Under the pieces are notes generated by a model, which was not told the DNA's origin, searched no databases, and worked only from the letters and a program-made list of their open reading frames with translations. 64,000 nucleotides of DNA from Mucilaginibacter_A sp965201005 (GTDB lineage: Bacteria > Bacteroidota > Bacteroidia > Sphingobacteriales > Sphingobacteriaceae). Shown here piece by piece: positions 19,476-27,160 of the stretch; position 1 is the first letter of the stretch; every line of letters begins with the position of its first letter. The translations under genes and the position numbers were made by a program. The stretch is taken from contig NZ_OZ241747.1 in the NCBI RefSeq assembly GCF_965201005.1, forward strand, positions 1,674,001-1,738,000. The letters run 5' to 3'.

Positions 19476-19810
19476 ATCGGTGGCTGCATTTTTTCTCCGT
19501 ACAATGCAATTAGTTTAGCATCTACAAAGTAAGTTTTGGTCACGACCATCATCATTCTGGCAAAATACTTGATCTGTTTGGGATTGACTAGGCTTACGGC
19601 TATCTCTTGCTCGCTAAGCATATAAAGTAGTAAAGTCCCATAATTTCCAGTAGCCTCTAAAACACAATGATAGTCTGCATTTGAAATAGAGCCGATGAAT
19701 TTTTTTACCCCTTTGGCATCATTGGGACAGCTTTTTGTCTGGTAGCCGTTTTGTACAGGACAAGCAGCCACAAAGGTGCCTTTTGCGATGTCGATTCCAA
19801 CAAACTTCAT
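19406..19810 (-). pseudogene. IS110-family transposase, N-terminal fragment
   Basis: The protein starts MKFVGIDIAKGTFVAACPV and continues with KGVKKFI, VLEATGNYG, SEQEIAVSLVNPKQIKYFA and KTYFVDAKLIALYGEKM. This is the DEDD RuvC-like N-terminal domain of IS110-family recombinases. The homology stops near 19480, after IYEMP, and the last residues come from antisense IS982 sequence. The C-terminal serine-containing domain is absent. The junction suggests one element was cut by the arrival or deletion of the other. Confidence 0.82.
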
Positions 19811-20026
19811 GACTTTAGGTTTAGATAAACAATAATTACACCTCGTGAACTATCGTCGTAAACACAGGCTTGTTGCCTAACGAACTATTCAGTTTTGAGA
19901 TGTAAAAACGAATGGGGACAGAACGTGCCAGACGGTATTTATTACCAACAGTTCATCGGCCTTGATCCATACGTTTTTTACTTCAGTAAACGTACGACAG
20001 TTCATTTTACACTACCAAAAATAGTG
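19811..20026. other. Non-coding stretch upstream of the IS110 remnant
   Basis: There is no gene here. In intact IS110 elements the non-coding end upstream of the transposase can hold the bridge RNA, so this stretch may contain a remnant of it. I cannot see a decisive structure, and the outer element boundary is not visible. Confidence 0.3.
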
Positions 20027-20150
20027 GTACTTCTTTTATGCCTGTAATATTTTTTGAATATTATACCGATAAAAGAAGCATTGATATTTCCTGTTTTTAG
20101 GGTAATAAAAGAAGCATCTGAAAGAAGTTGGACAAAATTTAAATAGGCTC
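20027..20150. repeat. Dispersed palindromic MITE-like element, left end missing
   Basis: The inner arms start GTACTTCTTTTATGCC at 20027 and are followed by two right arms, ACCGATAAAAGAAGCAT and GGTAATAAAAGAAGCAT. The right outer repeat AAATTTAAATAGGCTC ends at 20150, followed by TTA, which fits a TNA target. The left outer repeat is absent, where IS110-associated sequence lies. Confidence 0.82.
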
Positions 20151-20224
20151 TTATACAAATAAAAATATTCTTATTTGAGAATTTGTTATACTGTATGCCT
20201 TACAAAGCACTATTTTTGAAACCT

Positions 20225-22132
20225 ATGAGGAATTTATTCTATACTTTGTTCTGTTGCTTAACCATCACAGTATCAGCCCAAACCAACAAAACCAACATTG
20301 CTGTGATACCTGAACCGGTCACGATTATCCGTAAAGCAGGGCAATTTATTATGCCTAAAAATATTTCTATCCGAACAAATGCTACAGCTGAGGTTGTGCC
20401 GGTAATTGATTTTCTTAAACTGCATATCAGCACCTCAACAGGTGCCAATATTAGGATGGGGAATATACATAATTCAACAATATCATTGATACTAAATAAT
20501 GTTAAGAATGAGGTCATAGGCAACGAGGGTTATCAGCTAATTGTAAAGCCTGCTGGTATTAGTATCAACGCAAATAAACCCGCCGGGCTATTTTATGGTG
20601 TTCAAACCCTTTTGCAGTTACTACCTAAAGAAATTGAAAGCCCTGCGTTGATTAAAGGTGTAAAATGGATTGCCCCTTGCGTAAGTATTACCGATTATCC
20701 CAGGTTTCAGTGGAGGGGTTTGATGTTAGATGTTGCCCGTCACTTTTTTACTAAAACAGAAGTAAAGCGATACATAGATAACATGGTGCGTTATAAATAC
20801 AATGTGTTACACATGCACCTCACAGATAATGAAGGGTGGCGCATAGAGATTAAAAGCCTACCGAAACTTACTTCTGTGGGAGCTTGGGCGGTTAAAAGGG
20901 TAGGATATTATGGCACATTTGCGCCGCCAAAACCCGAAGAACCACGCGATTATGGCGGCTTTTATACACAAGAAGACCTTAAAGAAATTATAAAATATGC
21001 GCAAGACCGCTATGTTAACATATTGCCCGAGATTGATGTACCCGGCCATAGCCTTGCTGCTATAGTTGCTTACCCCGAACTGTCTTGCACGCCGGATGCC
21101 AACACTTATTCGGTACGCTCGGGCGAACGTATTATGCAACTGGATGGTTCTAAATTTTCTGCAATCATTGACAATAACTTGTGCCCGGCCAATGAAAATG
21201 TATATGAGTTTCTGGATAAGGTGATTACCGAAGTGGCAGCTTTATTCCCTTTTGAATACATACACATGGGCGGCGATGAAGCTGCCAAGAATTTCTGGGA
21301 GAAAAGTGATGCCATTAAAGACCTGATGAAGCGTGAAAACCTAAAGGACATGAATGAAGTGCAGTCTTATTTTGAAAAGCGCGTGGAAAAATTAGTGGAA
21401 TCAAAAGGCAAAAAGTTTATGGGCTGGGACGAGATCCTGGAAGGAGGCATTGCCCCAAACGCTATGGTTATGAGTTGGCACGGGATGCAGGGCGGCATTA
21501 AGGCGGCACAAATGCACCACGATGTAGTCATGAGCCCAAATACGTTTGCCTATTTAGACTATATGCAGGGCGACCCAGCCATCGAACCCCGCATTTATGC
21601 AACCCTGCGTTTAAATAAAGCTTACCAGTTTGAGCCAGTGCCGGATAGCATCGACTCACGCTATGTTAAGGGCGGACAGGCTAATTTATGGACCGAGAAT
21701 GTATATAATATACGCCATGCAGAATACATGACTTGGCCGCGTGGTTTCGCTATTTCCGAAATACTGTGGTCTCCAAAGGCGAAAAAAAACTGGCCGTACT
21801 TTTTTGCACGCGTAGAAAAGCAATTTGAAAGGTTCGATGTAGCTCAAATAAAGTATGCACCAAGTGTATATGATCCAATTATAAACACGATGATGATGAA
21901 TGACAATACTGTAAAAGTTTCCCTCACTACCGAAGTGCCCGGATTAGATATTTACTACACTTTCGATAATTCATTTCCAGACTGGTTTTATCCCAAATAC
22001 ACATCACCACTCGGGGTTCCTAAAGAGGCGACCCAGTTGCGTATGATTACTTACCGGGGCACTAAACCAATCGGCCGTATGATTACCATATCTGTTGAAG
22101 ACCTGAATTTGAGGGCATCTCCAAAAAAATAA
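20225..22132 (+). CDS. Beta-N-acetylhexosaminidase, GH20
   Basis: An exported glycoside hydrolase that releases terminal GlcNAc or GalNAc. The start at 20225 gives a clean signal peptide (MRNLFYTLFCCLTITVSAQ); an upstream in-frame ATG would only add a polar lead. The GH20 N-terminal domain covers ~25-160 and the TIM barrel starts at FQWRGLMLDVARHFFT. HMHLTDNEGWRIEI and the catalytic pair in YIHMGGDEAAKNFW (Asp-Glu near residue 349) are intact. WDEILEGG and MSWHG complete the active-site pattern. It opens the amino-sugar glycan locus. Confidence 0.93.
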   Translation: MRNLFYTLFCCLTITVSAQTNKTNIAVIPEPVTIIRKAGQFIMPKNISIRTNATAEVVPVIDFLKLHISTSTGANIRMGNIHNSTISLILNNVKNEVIGNEGYQLIVKPAGISINANKPAGLFYGVQTLLQLLPKEIESPALIKGVKWIAPCVSITDYPRFQWRGLMLDVARHFFTKTEVKRYIDNMVRYKYNVLHMHLTDNEGWRIEIKSLPKLTSVGAWAVKRVGYYGTFAPPKPEEPRDYGGFYTQEDLKEIIKYAQDRYVNILPEIDVPGHSLAAIVAYPELSCTPDANTYSVRSGERIMQLDGSKFSAIIDNNLCPANENVYEFLDKVITEVAALFPFEYIHMGGDEAAKNFWEKSDAIKDLMKRENLKDMNEVQSYFEKRVEKLVESKGKKFMGWDEILEGGIAPNAMVMSWHGMQGGIKAAQMHHDVVMSPNTFAYLDYMQGDPAIEPRIYATLRLNKAYQFEPVPDSIDSRYVKGGQANLWTENVYNIRHAEYMTWPRGFAISEILWSPKAKKNWPYFFARVEKQFERFDVAQIKYAPSVYDPIINTMMMNDNTVKVSLTTEVPGLDIYYTFDNSFPDWFYPKYTSPLGVPKEATQLRMITYRGTKPIGRMITISVEDLNLRASPKK

Positions 22133-22213
22133 ATAGTAGAGACTGGAGGGAATTTCTCGTGTTTTATATTGAAAATGAGTTTTTTAGGTATTAATGCATA
22201 AAAGAGTCCATTT

Positions 22214-22391
22214 GTCTTACAAACTGTTTAAAAAAACAATTGAACGTAGTTGCCATGCTTCTTTTATCACCTAAAATATGGTGGTTTTTGACGCGTTTTT
22301 TTGATTAGCAAATAACCGGAAAGACACAAATTTACTGGCATAAAAGAAGCATCTGCTTGTCTGCGATGGAAGTTCAAACAGCTTGTAAGAC
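22214..22391. repeat. Dispersed palindromic MITE-like element with long outer repeats
   Basis: The outermost repeats GTCTTACAAACTGTTTAAA (22214-22232) and its counterpart ending GCTTGTAAGAC (to 22391) match over about 17 of 19 bases. The inner arms are CATGCTTCTTTTATCACC and GGCATAAAAGAAGCAT. The element separates the GH20 gene and the convergent gene at 22397, so it may act as a two-way terminator. Confidence 0.85.
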
Positions 22392-22396
22392 AAATA

Positions 22397-23227
22397 TTAT
22401 TTTGATAACGCTTGTCTGAAGTATTTGATGCTGGCGGTTACATCCGGTACATTATTGTACCAATTATATTCATATTCAGCAGCGATGATACCTTTAAAAC
22501 GCTGTTTCTTTAGTTCTGCTATCAATGCATCAACATTAGAAACACCAGTTCCCCAATGAACATCATGCGCATACTTGCTTTTTTCGTTCAAATCTTTAAA
22601 ATGTAATTCTTTGATATGTCCTTTTAACTTTTTTAAACACGTTAACGGATCTAACCCTGAGCGGATCCAATGACCAATATCAGCACAGGCCCCAATTCGG
22701 CTGCTTTTGCCTTTTATTGCCTTTAATAATATATCTGGGTTCCAATAATGCGACGGATCGGTATGGTTATGAATAGCCAGGTTGATTTTAAATTCATCAC
22801 AAAGTCCCGACAGCATTCCAAGTTCTTCTTCCTTGGGTTCAGATACAATATTTTCGATTTGCATGGCTTTTGCAAATTCAAACAATTTGCGCCAATCTGC
22901 TTCATCGGTACCGTTAATTACCCCGAACGACACCATTTTGATGCCTTTCTTTTTTAGCTTTTCTAAAATTTGCATACGCTTTGCAGTATCCATATGGAAA
23001 TCCATGGTACCCGCTAACCCTCCGCCGAGCTCCTGGCCTCTAAAAGCTTCTATATAGTTTAAACCACAGCTATCAGTTTTATCTACCGCTTCAAAAAATG
23101 TAAAGCGCTTAAAGGTGTAAGCTTGCGCAGCCAGTTTCCAGTTGAGCTTTGTTTCCGGATTTTGGGCAGCTATACGGCCAGCACTGGTACAAATTATCAA
23201 AAACAGCATTATCATTTTAATTTTCAT
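22397..23227 (-). CDS. Exported sugar phosphate isomerase/epimerase-like TIM-barrel protein
   Basis: A 276-residue protein with an N-terminal signal peptide (MIMLFLIICTSAGRIAAQ). The barrel resembles the AP endonuclease 2/xylose-isomerase-like family. AAQAYTFKRFTFFEAVDKT opens the barrel, and GACADIGHWIRSG, IKELHFKDLNE and GIIAAEYEYNW carry the metal-ligand His, Asp and Glu typical of these enzymes. Exported members are common in Bacteroidota glycan loci, where their substrates are mostly unknown. It is the last gene of a minus-strand run, convergent with the GH20 gene. Confidence 0.82.
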   Translation of the reverse strand: MKIKMIMLFLIICTSAGRIAAQNPETKLNWKLAAQAYTFKRFTFFEAVDKTDSCGLNYIEAFRGQELGGGLAGTMDFHMDTAKRMQILEKLKKKGIKMVSFGVINGTDEADWRKLFEFAKAMQIENIVSEPKEEELGMLSGLCDEFKINLAIHNHTDPSHYWNPDILLKAIKGKSSRIGACADIGHWIRSGLDPLTCLKKLKGHIKELHFKDLNEKSKYAHDVHWGTGVSNVDALIAELKKQRFKGIIAAEYEYNWYNNVPDVTASIKYFRQALSK

Positions 23228-23278
23228 TTCATCAGATGTTAAATAAGTTATTAAATAAATACATATCCTAAATTATAA

Positions 23279-23434
23279 AAGCCTGTTTGGATTTATATCA
23301 GGGAAATTAGGATGCTTCTTTTATGCCTATAATTTTCGTTTTTATAAATTTTTTCATTATATAAAAGATATATGGTTTCCTGTTTTTTAGGTGATAAAAG
23401 AAGTATCGTAAATCAATTCAATCGATACAGGTTT
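23279..23434. repeat. Dispersed palindromic MITE-like element, copy at 23.3 kb
   Basis: The outer repeat AGCCTGTTTGGATTTATA at the left and ATCGATACAGGTTTT at the right enclose the inner arms GGATGCTTCTTTTATGCC and AGGTGATAAAAGAAGTATC. It sits between the TIM-barrel gene and the MFS gene. Confidence 0.83.
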
Positions 23435-23483
23435 TAATCTGTATCGATTAAAACAAATATTCGATCCGGCAAACTGCTGGTTT

Positions 23484-24749
23484 TTAGATATCTTCCTGAA
23501 AATCCAGGTCTTTCCCAAATGTATCTATCATATAACTGAGCGACCAGAATGCCAGTAAAAGGCACAAAGAACCAACCGCAATGCCTGCATAGATAAGGGA
23601 ATTATCCAGCAAATGCCGCAGATATTGAAACAGCAAAGTAAGCGGCACAACCGCGCCACGTACAAAATTAGGCACAGTTGTGGTTACGGTTGCCCTGATA
23701 TTTGTGCCAAACTGTTCTGTCGCAATAGTCATAAAAATAACCCAATAGCCTACTGAAAAACCCATAAATGCGCAAATAATATAAAACAGCTGAAGGGAAA
23801 TATCCTTGAATAGAAAATAGCAGGAGATTGAAATTACAGATAATAACAGATAGATGCCCACAACCTTCAAACGGTTTTTCAATAGCTGACTTAACAAGCC
23901 GCTCACGATATCGCCCAAAACCAGGCCTCCATAACAAAACGCTACCGCAGCACCGGCGTTAACAACACCTTTTATGCCCAAAACTTTTCCAAATTCTGGC
24001 GAAAAAGTAATTAAAATACCCACTACGAACCACAAAGGCACCCCAATTAAAATGCATCGTACATAACGTACCAAACGAGGCCATCTGGAAAATAAAGCAA
24101 AAAAGTTACCTCTGCTAACCGATTTTTCCTTTGACTTACCAAAAATTCCGGATTCGGCAACGCCAATGCGCAGGAGCAACAATGTTAAGCCCAAACCGCC
24201 TCCAATAAAAAAAGAAGTCCGCCAGTCAAAATGTTGTGCAATAACATAAGCTGCCACTGCACCGCTTACACCAATAGCGGCTACGATTGTAGTAGCATAG
24301 CCGCGTTTTTCTTTAGGCATCAGTTCTGCCACCAGCGTAATACCGGCCCCAAGTTCGCCGGCTAAACCGAAGCCGGCCACAAAACGCCATATTGCGTACC
24401 AATGCACGCTATCTACCCAGCCGTTGGCCAAATTAGCTATGGAGTACACAAGTATTGATCCGAACAGAACGGAAAGCCGGCCTTTTTTGTCTCCCAAAAT
24501 CCCCCAAAAAATCCCGCCTACCAGCAAGCCAATCATTTGAACATTCAACAGCAAAATGCCGCTGTTTGTCAATGCATTTCCAACCAAACCTAAAGATTTT
24601 AAACTGGGTATGCGTACGATACTGAAAAGCAGTAAATCATAAATATCTACAAAATAACCTAAGGACGCTACGATTACAGCAGCCAGCGGAAATTTGTAAG
24701 GCAGTAATGAATTGGCTTGTCCTGTGAAAAAGGAATTTGAGTTGGACAT
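23484..24749 (-). CDS. MFS transporter of the sugar/metabolite:H+ symporter type
   Basis: A 421-residue, 12-segment permease. The motif-A loop GILGDKKGRLSVL lies between segments 2 and 3, and RFVAGFGLAGELGAG is the typical helix-4 signature. GYATTIVAAIGVSGAV resembles helix 5 of the metabolite/H+ and sialic-acid (NanT-like) symporters. The substrate cannot be told from the sequence. The position in an amino-sugar locus suggests a sugar or sugar acid. It has repeat elements on both sides, so it may be transcribed on its own. Confidence 0.82.
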   Translation of the reverse strand: MSNSNSFFTGQANSLLPYKFPLAAVIVASLGYFVDIYDLLLFSIVRIPSLKSLGLVGNALTNSGILLLNVQMIGLLVGGIFWGILGDKKGRLSVLFGSILVYSIANLANGWVDSVHWYAIWRFVAGFGLAGELGAGITLVAELMPKEKRGYATTIVAAIGVSGAVAAYVIAQHFDWRTSFFIGGGLGLTLLLLRIGVAESGIFGKSKEKSVSRGNFFALFSRWPRLVRYVRCILIGVPLWFVVGILITFSPEFGKVLGIKGVVNAGAAVAFCYGGLVLGDIVSGLLSQLLKNRLKVVGIYLLLSVISISCYFLFKDISLQLFYIICAFMGFSVGYWVIFMTIATEQFGTNIRATVTTTVPNFVRGAVVPLTLLFQYLRHLLDNSLIYAGIAVGSLCLLLAFWSLSYMIDTFGKDLDFQEDI

Positions 24750-24894
24750 TTGAAGGTTTTGTTAATTATTTTAAAATTGGATATGCTGAGTTTGATCATT
24801 CAGGCTGGTAGGCCGAAGTTGCCCGATGCATAATTATTTATCAATAACTTCAACAAAAAGCCTCAAACTCAAATCTTTCCAATAGTGCTTTTAA

Positions 24895-25056
24895 TTCTTC
24901 CTGTTAAATTTTATTGAATTTATTTTCGATGCTTCTTTTATCGACTAAAAAAACGGAAAAGCTTATGCTTCTTTTATCGATATAAATTTTGACAACGAGA
25001 TTTATATCGATAAAAGAAGCATGTTAAGTTGTCCTGATGTAAATTTCTACAAGCTC
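24895..25056. repeat. Dispersed palindromic MITE-like element, duplicated-arm subtype
   Basis: Two left arms follow each other (CGATGCTTCTTTTATCGAC from 24938, then 24965-24987). The second left arm and the right arm at 25000-25022 form a perfect 23-bp stem around a 12-base loop. The right outer repeat ends CAAGCTC at 25056, followed by TTA. The next gene's stop codon lies 6 bp further on. Confidence 0.87.
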
Positions 25057-25062
25057 TTAAAT

Positions 25063-25875
25063 TTATGGATTACCCAAAATATCTATTTTTTCAGCACCAA
25101 TTTCGTTGTTTGTTTCAGTTACTTTAATGTGAGAGGCATCGCTGCAACGCATATCTGTAAACCGGCTTTTGTTCATGGGCAGTGTTTTTGCATTTACGCC
25201 ACGGAATAAAGTAGTGCTAAACCATTCGGCACCTGTAACTTTGGCTGTTGTTGCTTGTACCGGCTTTCCTTCATTGTGCACCTGGTCTATGGCATTAACA
25301 CGCTTAAACTGCCGTTTTACCTGATAAGTAAAACCAGGAACGTCATAATCTACTTCAAACTTTTTTTCGGGATGGTTTACGTCCGCAATCGTCATGCGCA
25401 ATTTTTCGGGAGCAATCATTTTCACCGACATTTGTACTTTGTCGCCCGGTTTCCAGGTAAATTCAGGTTTGTCCGGTGCGCTGTTCCAACTTCCGGCCCT
25501 CCAAAATGGCCGCCAGGAGTTGCGCCTGCTGCTTCTTTTACCGGTGGCATCTGTTGAAAATTCCCAGGTCAGCCCGGCGTCCAGCTCGTGTTTACCATCG
25601 GCATTGCCGCCCATATAAACAGAAAAATTATCAAGCGGCTGGTTTGTTTTTGCACCCAGGCGGTTTTCATCAACTTTAGGATAACCTAATTTTACCACGC
25701 CTGAAATACCGGTCCAATCATCAAAACTGCTGACCGCTTTACGATAGTAAGCACCCGGAAAACAAGGGTTGGATACCGGAGGCGGTATTTCCGGGTCTGA
25801 TCCGCTTACTTGCCCAAAACATAGATGGGTAGAAATAGCCATCATCACTAAAAAAGATAGTTTTTTATAATTCAT
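25063..25875 (-). CDS. Secreted protein of unknown function, paralogue of the 42.06-kb gene
   Basis: A 270-residue protein with signal peptide (MAISTHLCFGQ). I recognise no named domain. It shares ordered motifs with the product at 42064-42957: GAYYRK near the start, LDNFSVYMGGN, GLTWEF, FKRVNAIDQV, NEGKPVQ and FTDMRC near the end. The conserved Trp, Asp, Glu and two Cys positions suggest a folded beta-rich domain with a disulphide or ligand site. Its start overlaps the end of the MFS gene by 11 bp, so it is translationally coupled to a sugar importer. A glycan-binding or lyase/hydrolase role is possible but unproven. Confidence 0.72.
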   Translation of the reverse strand: MNYKKLSFLVMMAISTHLCFGQVSGSDPEIPPPVSNPCFPGAYYRKAVSSFDDWTGISGVVKLGYPKVDENRLGAKTNQPLDNFSVYMGGNADGKHELDAGLTWEFSTDATGKRSSRRNSWRPFWRAGSWNSAPDKPEFTWKPGDKVQMSVKMIAPEKLRMTIADVNHPEKKFEVDYDVPGFTYQVKRQFKRVNAIDQVHNEGKPVQATTAKVTGAEWFSTTLFRGVNAKTLPMNKSRFTDMRCSDASHIKVTETNNEIGAEKIDILGNP

Positions 25876-27121
25876 CGTTTTCTGATTTTGATTTGTATCC
25901 GTTGATACCGTAAAACATAATATAAAAATAGCAGGCCATCGGGATCAGAAAAGCAAAAAACCAGGTAGAATGGTCTTTAAGTAATCCTTGTGAAAAAGAA
26001 ACAATTGCGCCTCCGGCTATTGCGGTAGATAAGATGCCCGAAGCCTGAGTAGTATATTTGCCAACGCCTTTTACCGAAAGCGAAAATATAATGGCAAACA
26101 TGACTGAATTACATAAGCCAACAGCAATCATGCTCCAAACGGCAAGGTATCCGCCAGAGTTGATGGAAACGGCAATCAGCAGGATAGCGAATGCAGCACA
26201 AACAGACAATACAATTGAGGGCTTGGTTTTTTTAAGGATAAATGAACCAATTAATCGTCCGATCAGCATACTTCCCCAATAATAAGCCACAAAAGTATTG
26301 GCCTGGTTAACCGGAATTTGCAAAGTATCAGCAATATAATTTGTTAAAAAAGTACCCAATGATACTTCGGCACCGACATAAACAAATATCCCGATGGCAC
26401 CCAGATTCAAATTCCTGAAAGAAAACAATGACTTATTTTGACCGGTAAAAGAAGCATTCGTATTTTTACCTGGTTTCAAATCCGGTAATTTTAACGCTAA
26501 AACCACCAAAGCAATCACAATTAGCATTACCGCAATCCCGATGTATGGATATTTTACCGCATCACTGGAGGAATGCGCTTCCTGCAACCGTGATAAAATA
26601 AAATGAGCACCAAATATCGGGGCAACAGTTGTTCCGATAGAACCGACAGCTTGTATAAGCGTTAATCTTGACGATGCTGTTTTTGACGGCCCTAAAATGG
26701 TGATGTACGGATTTGCCGCTACCTGTAACAAAACCACACCTATTGCCAGCACAAACAAGGCAGCCAGAAATATATAATACTGGTGCATGATAGAAGCAGG
26801 CACAAACAACATCGCCCCAAACGCCGATACAAAAAAGCCAAGCACCATTCCGTTTTTATAACCGATGCGCTCCACTATTTTACCTGCCGGAAAAGACATG
26901 ATCCCGTAAGTTAGAAAAAAGTAAAATTGCACCAGGGAAGATTCCGAATAGCTTAACGTAAACCCGCTTTTAAAAAAAGGCACAAGCGTATCGTTTAAGC
27001 AAGTGATAAAACCATTCATAAAATACAATACCGCCAGCGTAGTAAGGGCTGTTGTATAATTGGTATTTTTATGATTTGAAGGTTCTGACAGTACCGCGCC
27101 TGCTATGGGTATGTTTGCCAT
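25865..27121 (-). CDS. FucP/NagP-type MFS sugar transporter
   Basis: A 418-residue permease of the fucose/glucose/galactose:H+ symporter group. NTLVPFF-like DTLVPFFKSGF in helix 1, QFYFFLTYGIMSFPAGKI in helix 2, LLQVAANPYITILGP in helix 4 and LTLIQAVGSIGTT in helix 5 are characteristic. In Bacteroidota such proteins often import GlcNAc (NagP), which would fit the GH20 and epimerase genes in this locus, but other hexoses are possible. A 15-base match to the dispersed repeat arm (GGTAAAAGAAGCATT, ~26442-26456) lies in the cytoplasmic loop. It sits between the DUF4127 gene and the secreted unknown protein. Confidence 0.87.
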   Translation of the reverse strand: MANIPIAGAVLSEPSNHKNTNYTTALTTLAVLYFMNGFITCLNDTLVPFFKSGFTLSYSESSLVQFYFFLTYGIMSFPAGKIVERIGYKNGMVLGFFVSAFGAMLFVPASIMHQYYIFLAALFVLAIGVVLLQVAANPYITILGPSKTASSRLTLIQAVGSIGTTVAPIFGAHFILSRLQEAHSSSDAVKYPYIGIAVMLIVIALVVLALKLPDLKPGKNTNASFTGQNKSLFSFRNLNLGAIGIFVYVGAEVSLGTFLTNYIADTLQIPVNQANTFVAYYWGSMLIGRLIGSFILKKTKPSIVLSVCAAFAILLIAVSINSGGYLAVWSMIAVGLCNSVMFAIIFSLSVKGVGKYTTQASGILSTAIAGGAIVSFSQGLLKDHSTWFFAFLIPMACYFYIMFYGINGYKSKSENDEL

Positions 27122-27134
27122 AATGAGTTGGTTA

Positions 27135-27160
27135 ATGCTTCTTTTACAAGGTATTTTTTA
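27135..27160. repeat. Single arm of the dispersed repeat at the DUF4127 3' end
   Basis: ATGCTTCTTTTAC followed by AAGGTATTTTTTA matches one inner arm. It fills the 36-bp gap between the DUF4127 stop and the MFS start and overlaps the DUF4127 stop codon at 27158-27160. Confidence 0.65.

Noticed and set aside
17703..19810. A functional prophage or integrative element
   Set aside because: The integrase and both transposases are frameshifted, interrupted or truncated, and no structural, replication or conjugation genes occur.
24938..25022. DNA uptake sequence or other single-motif genome signature
   Set aside because: Uptake sequences are short, fixed motifs often inside genes; here the conserved unit is ~160 bp with structured ends and is nearly absent from genes.
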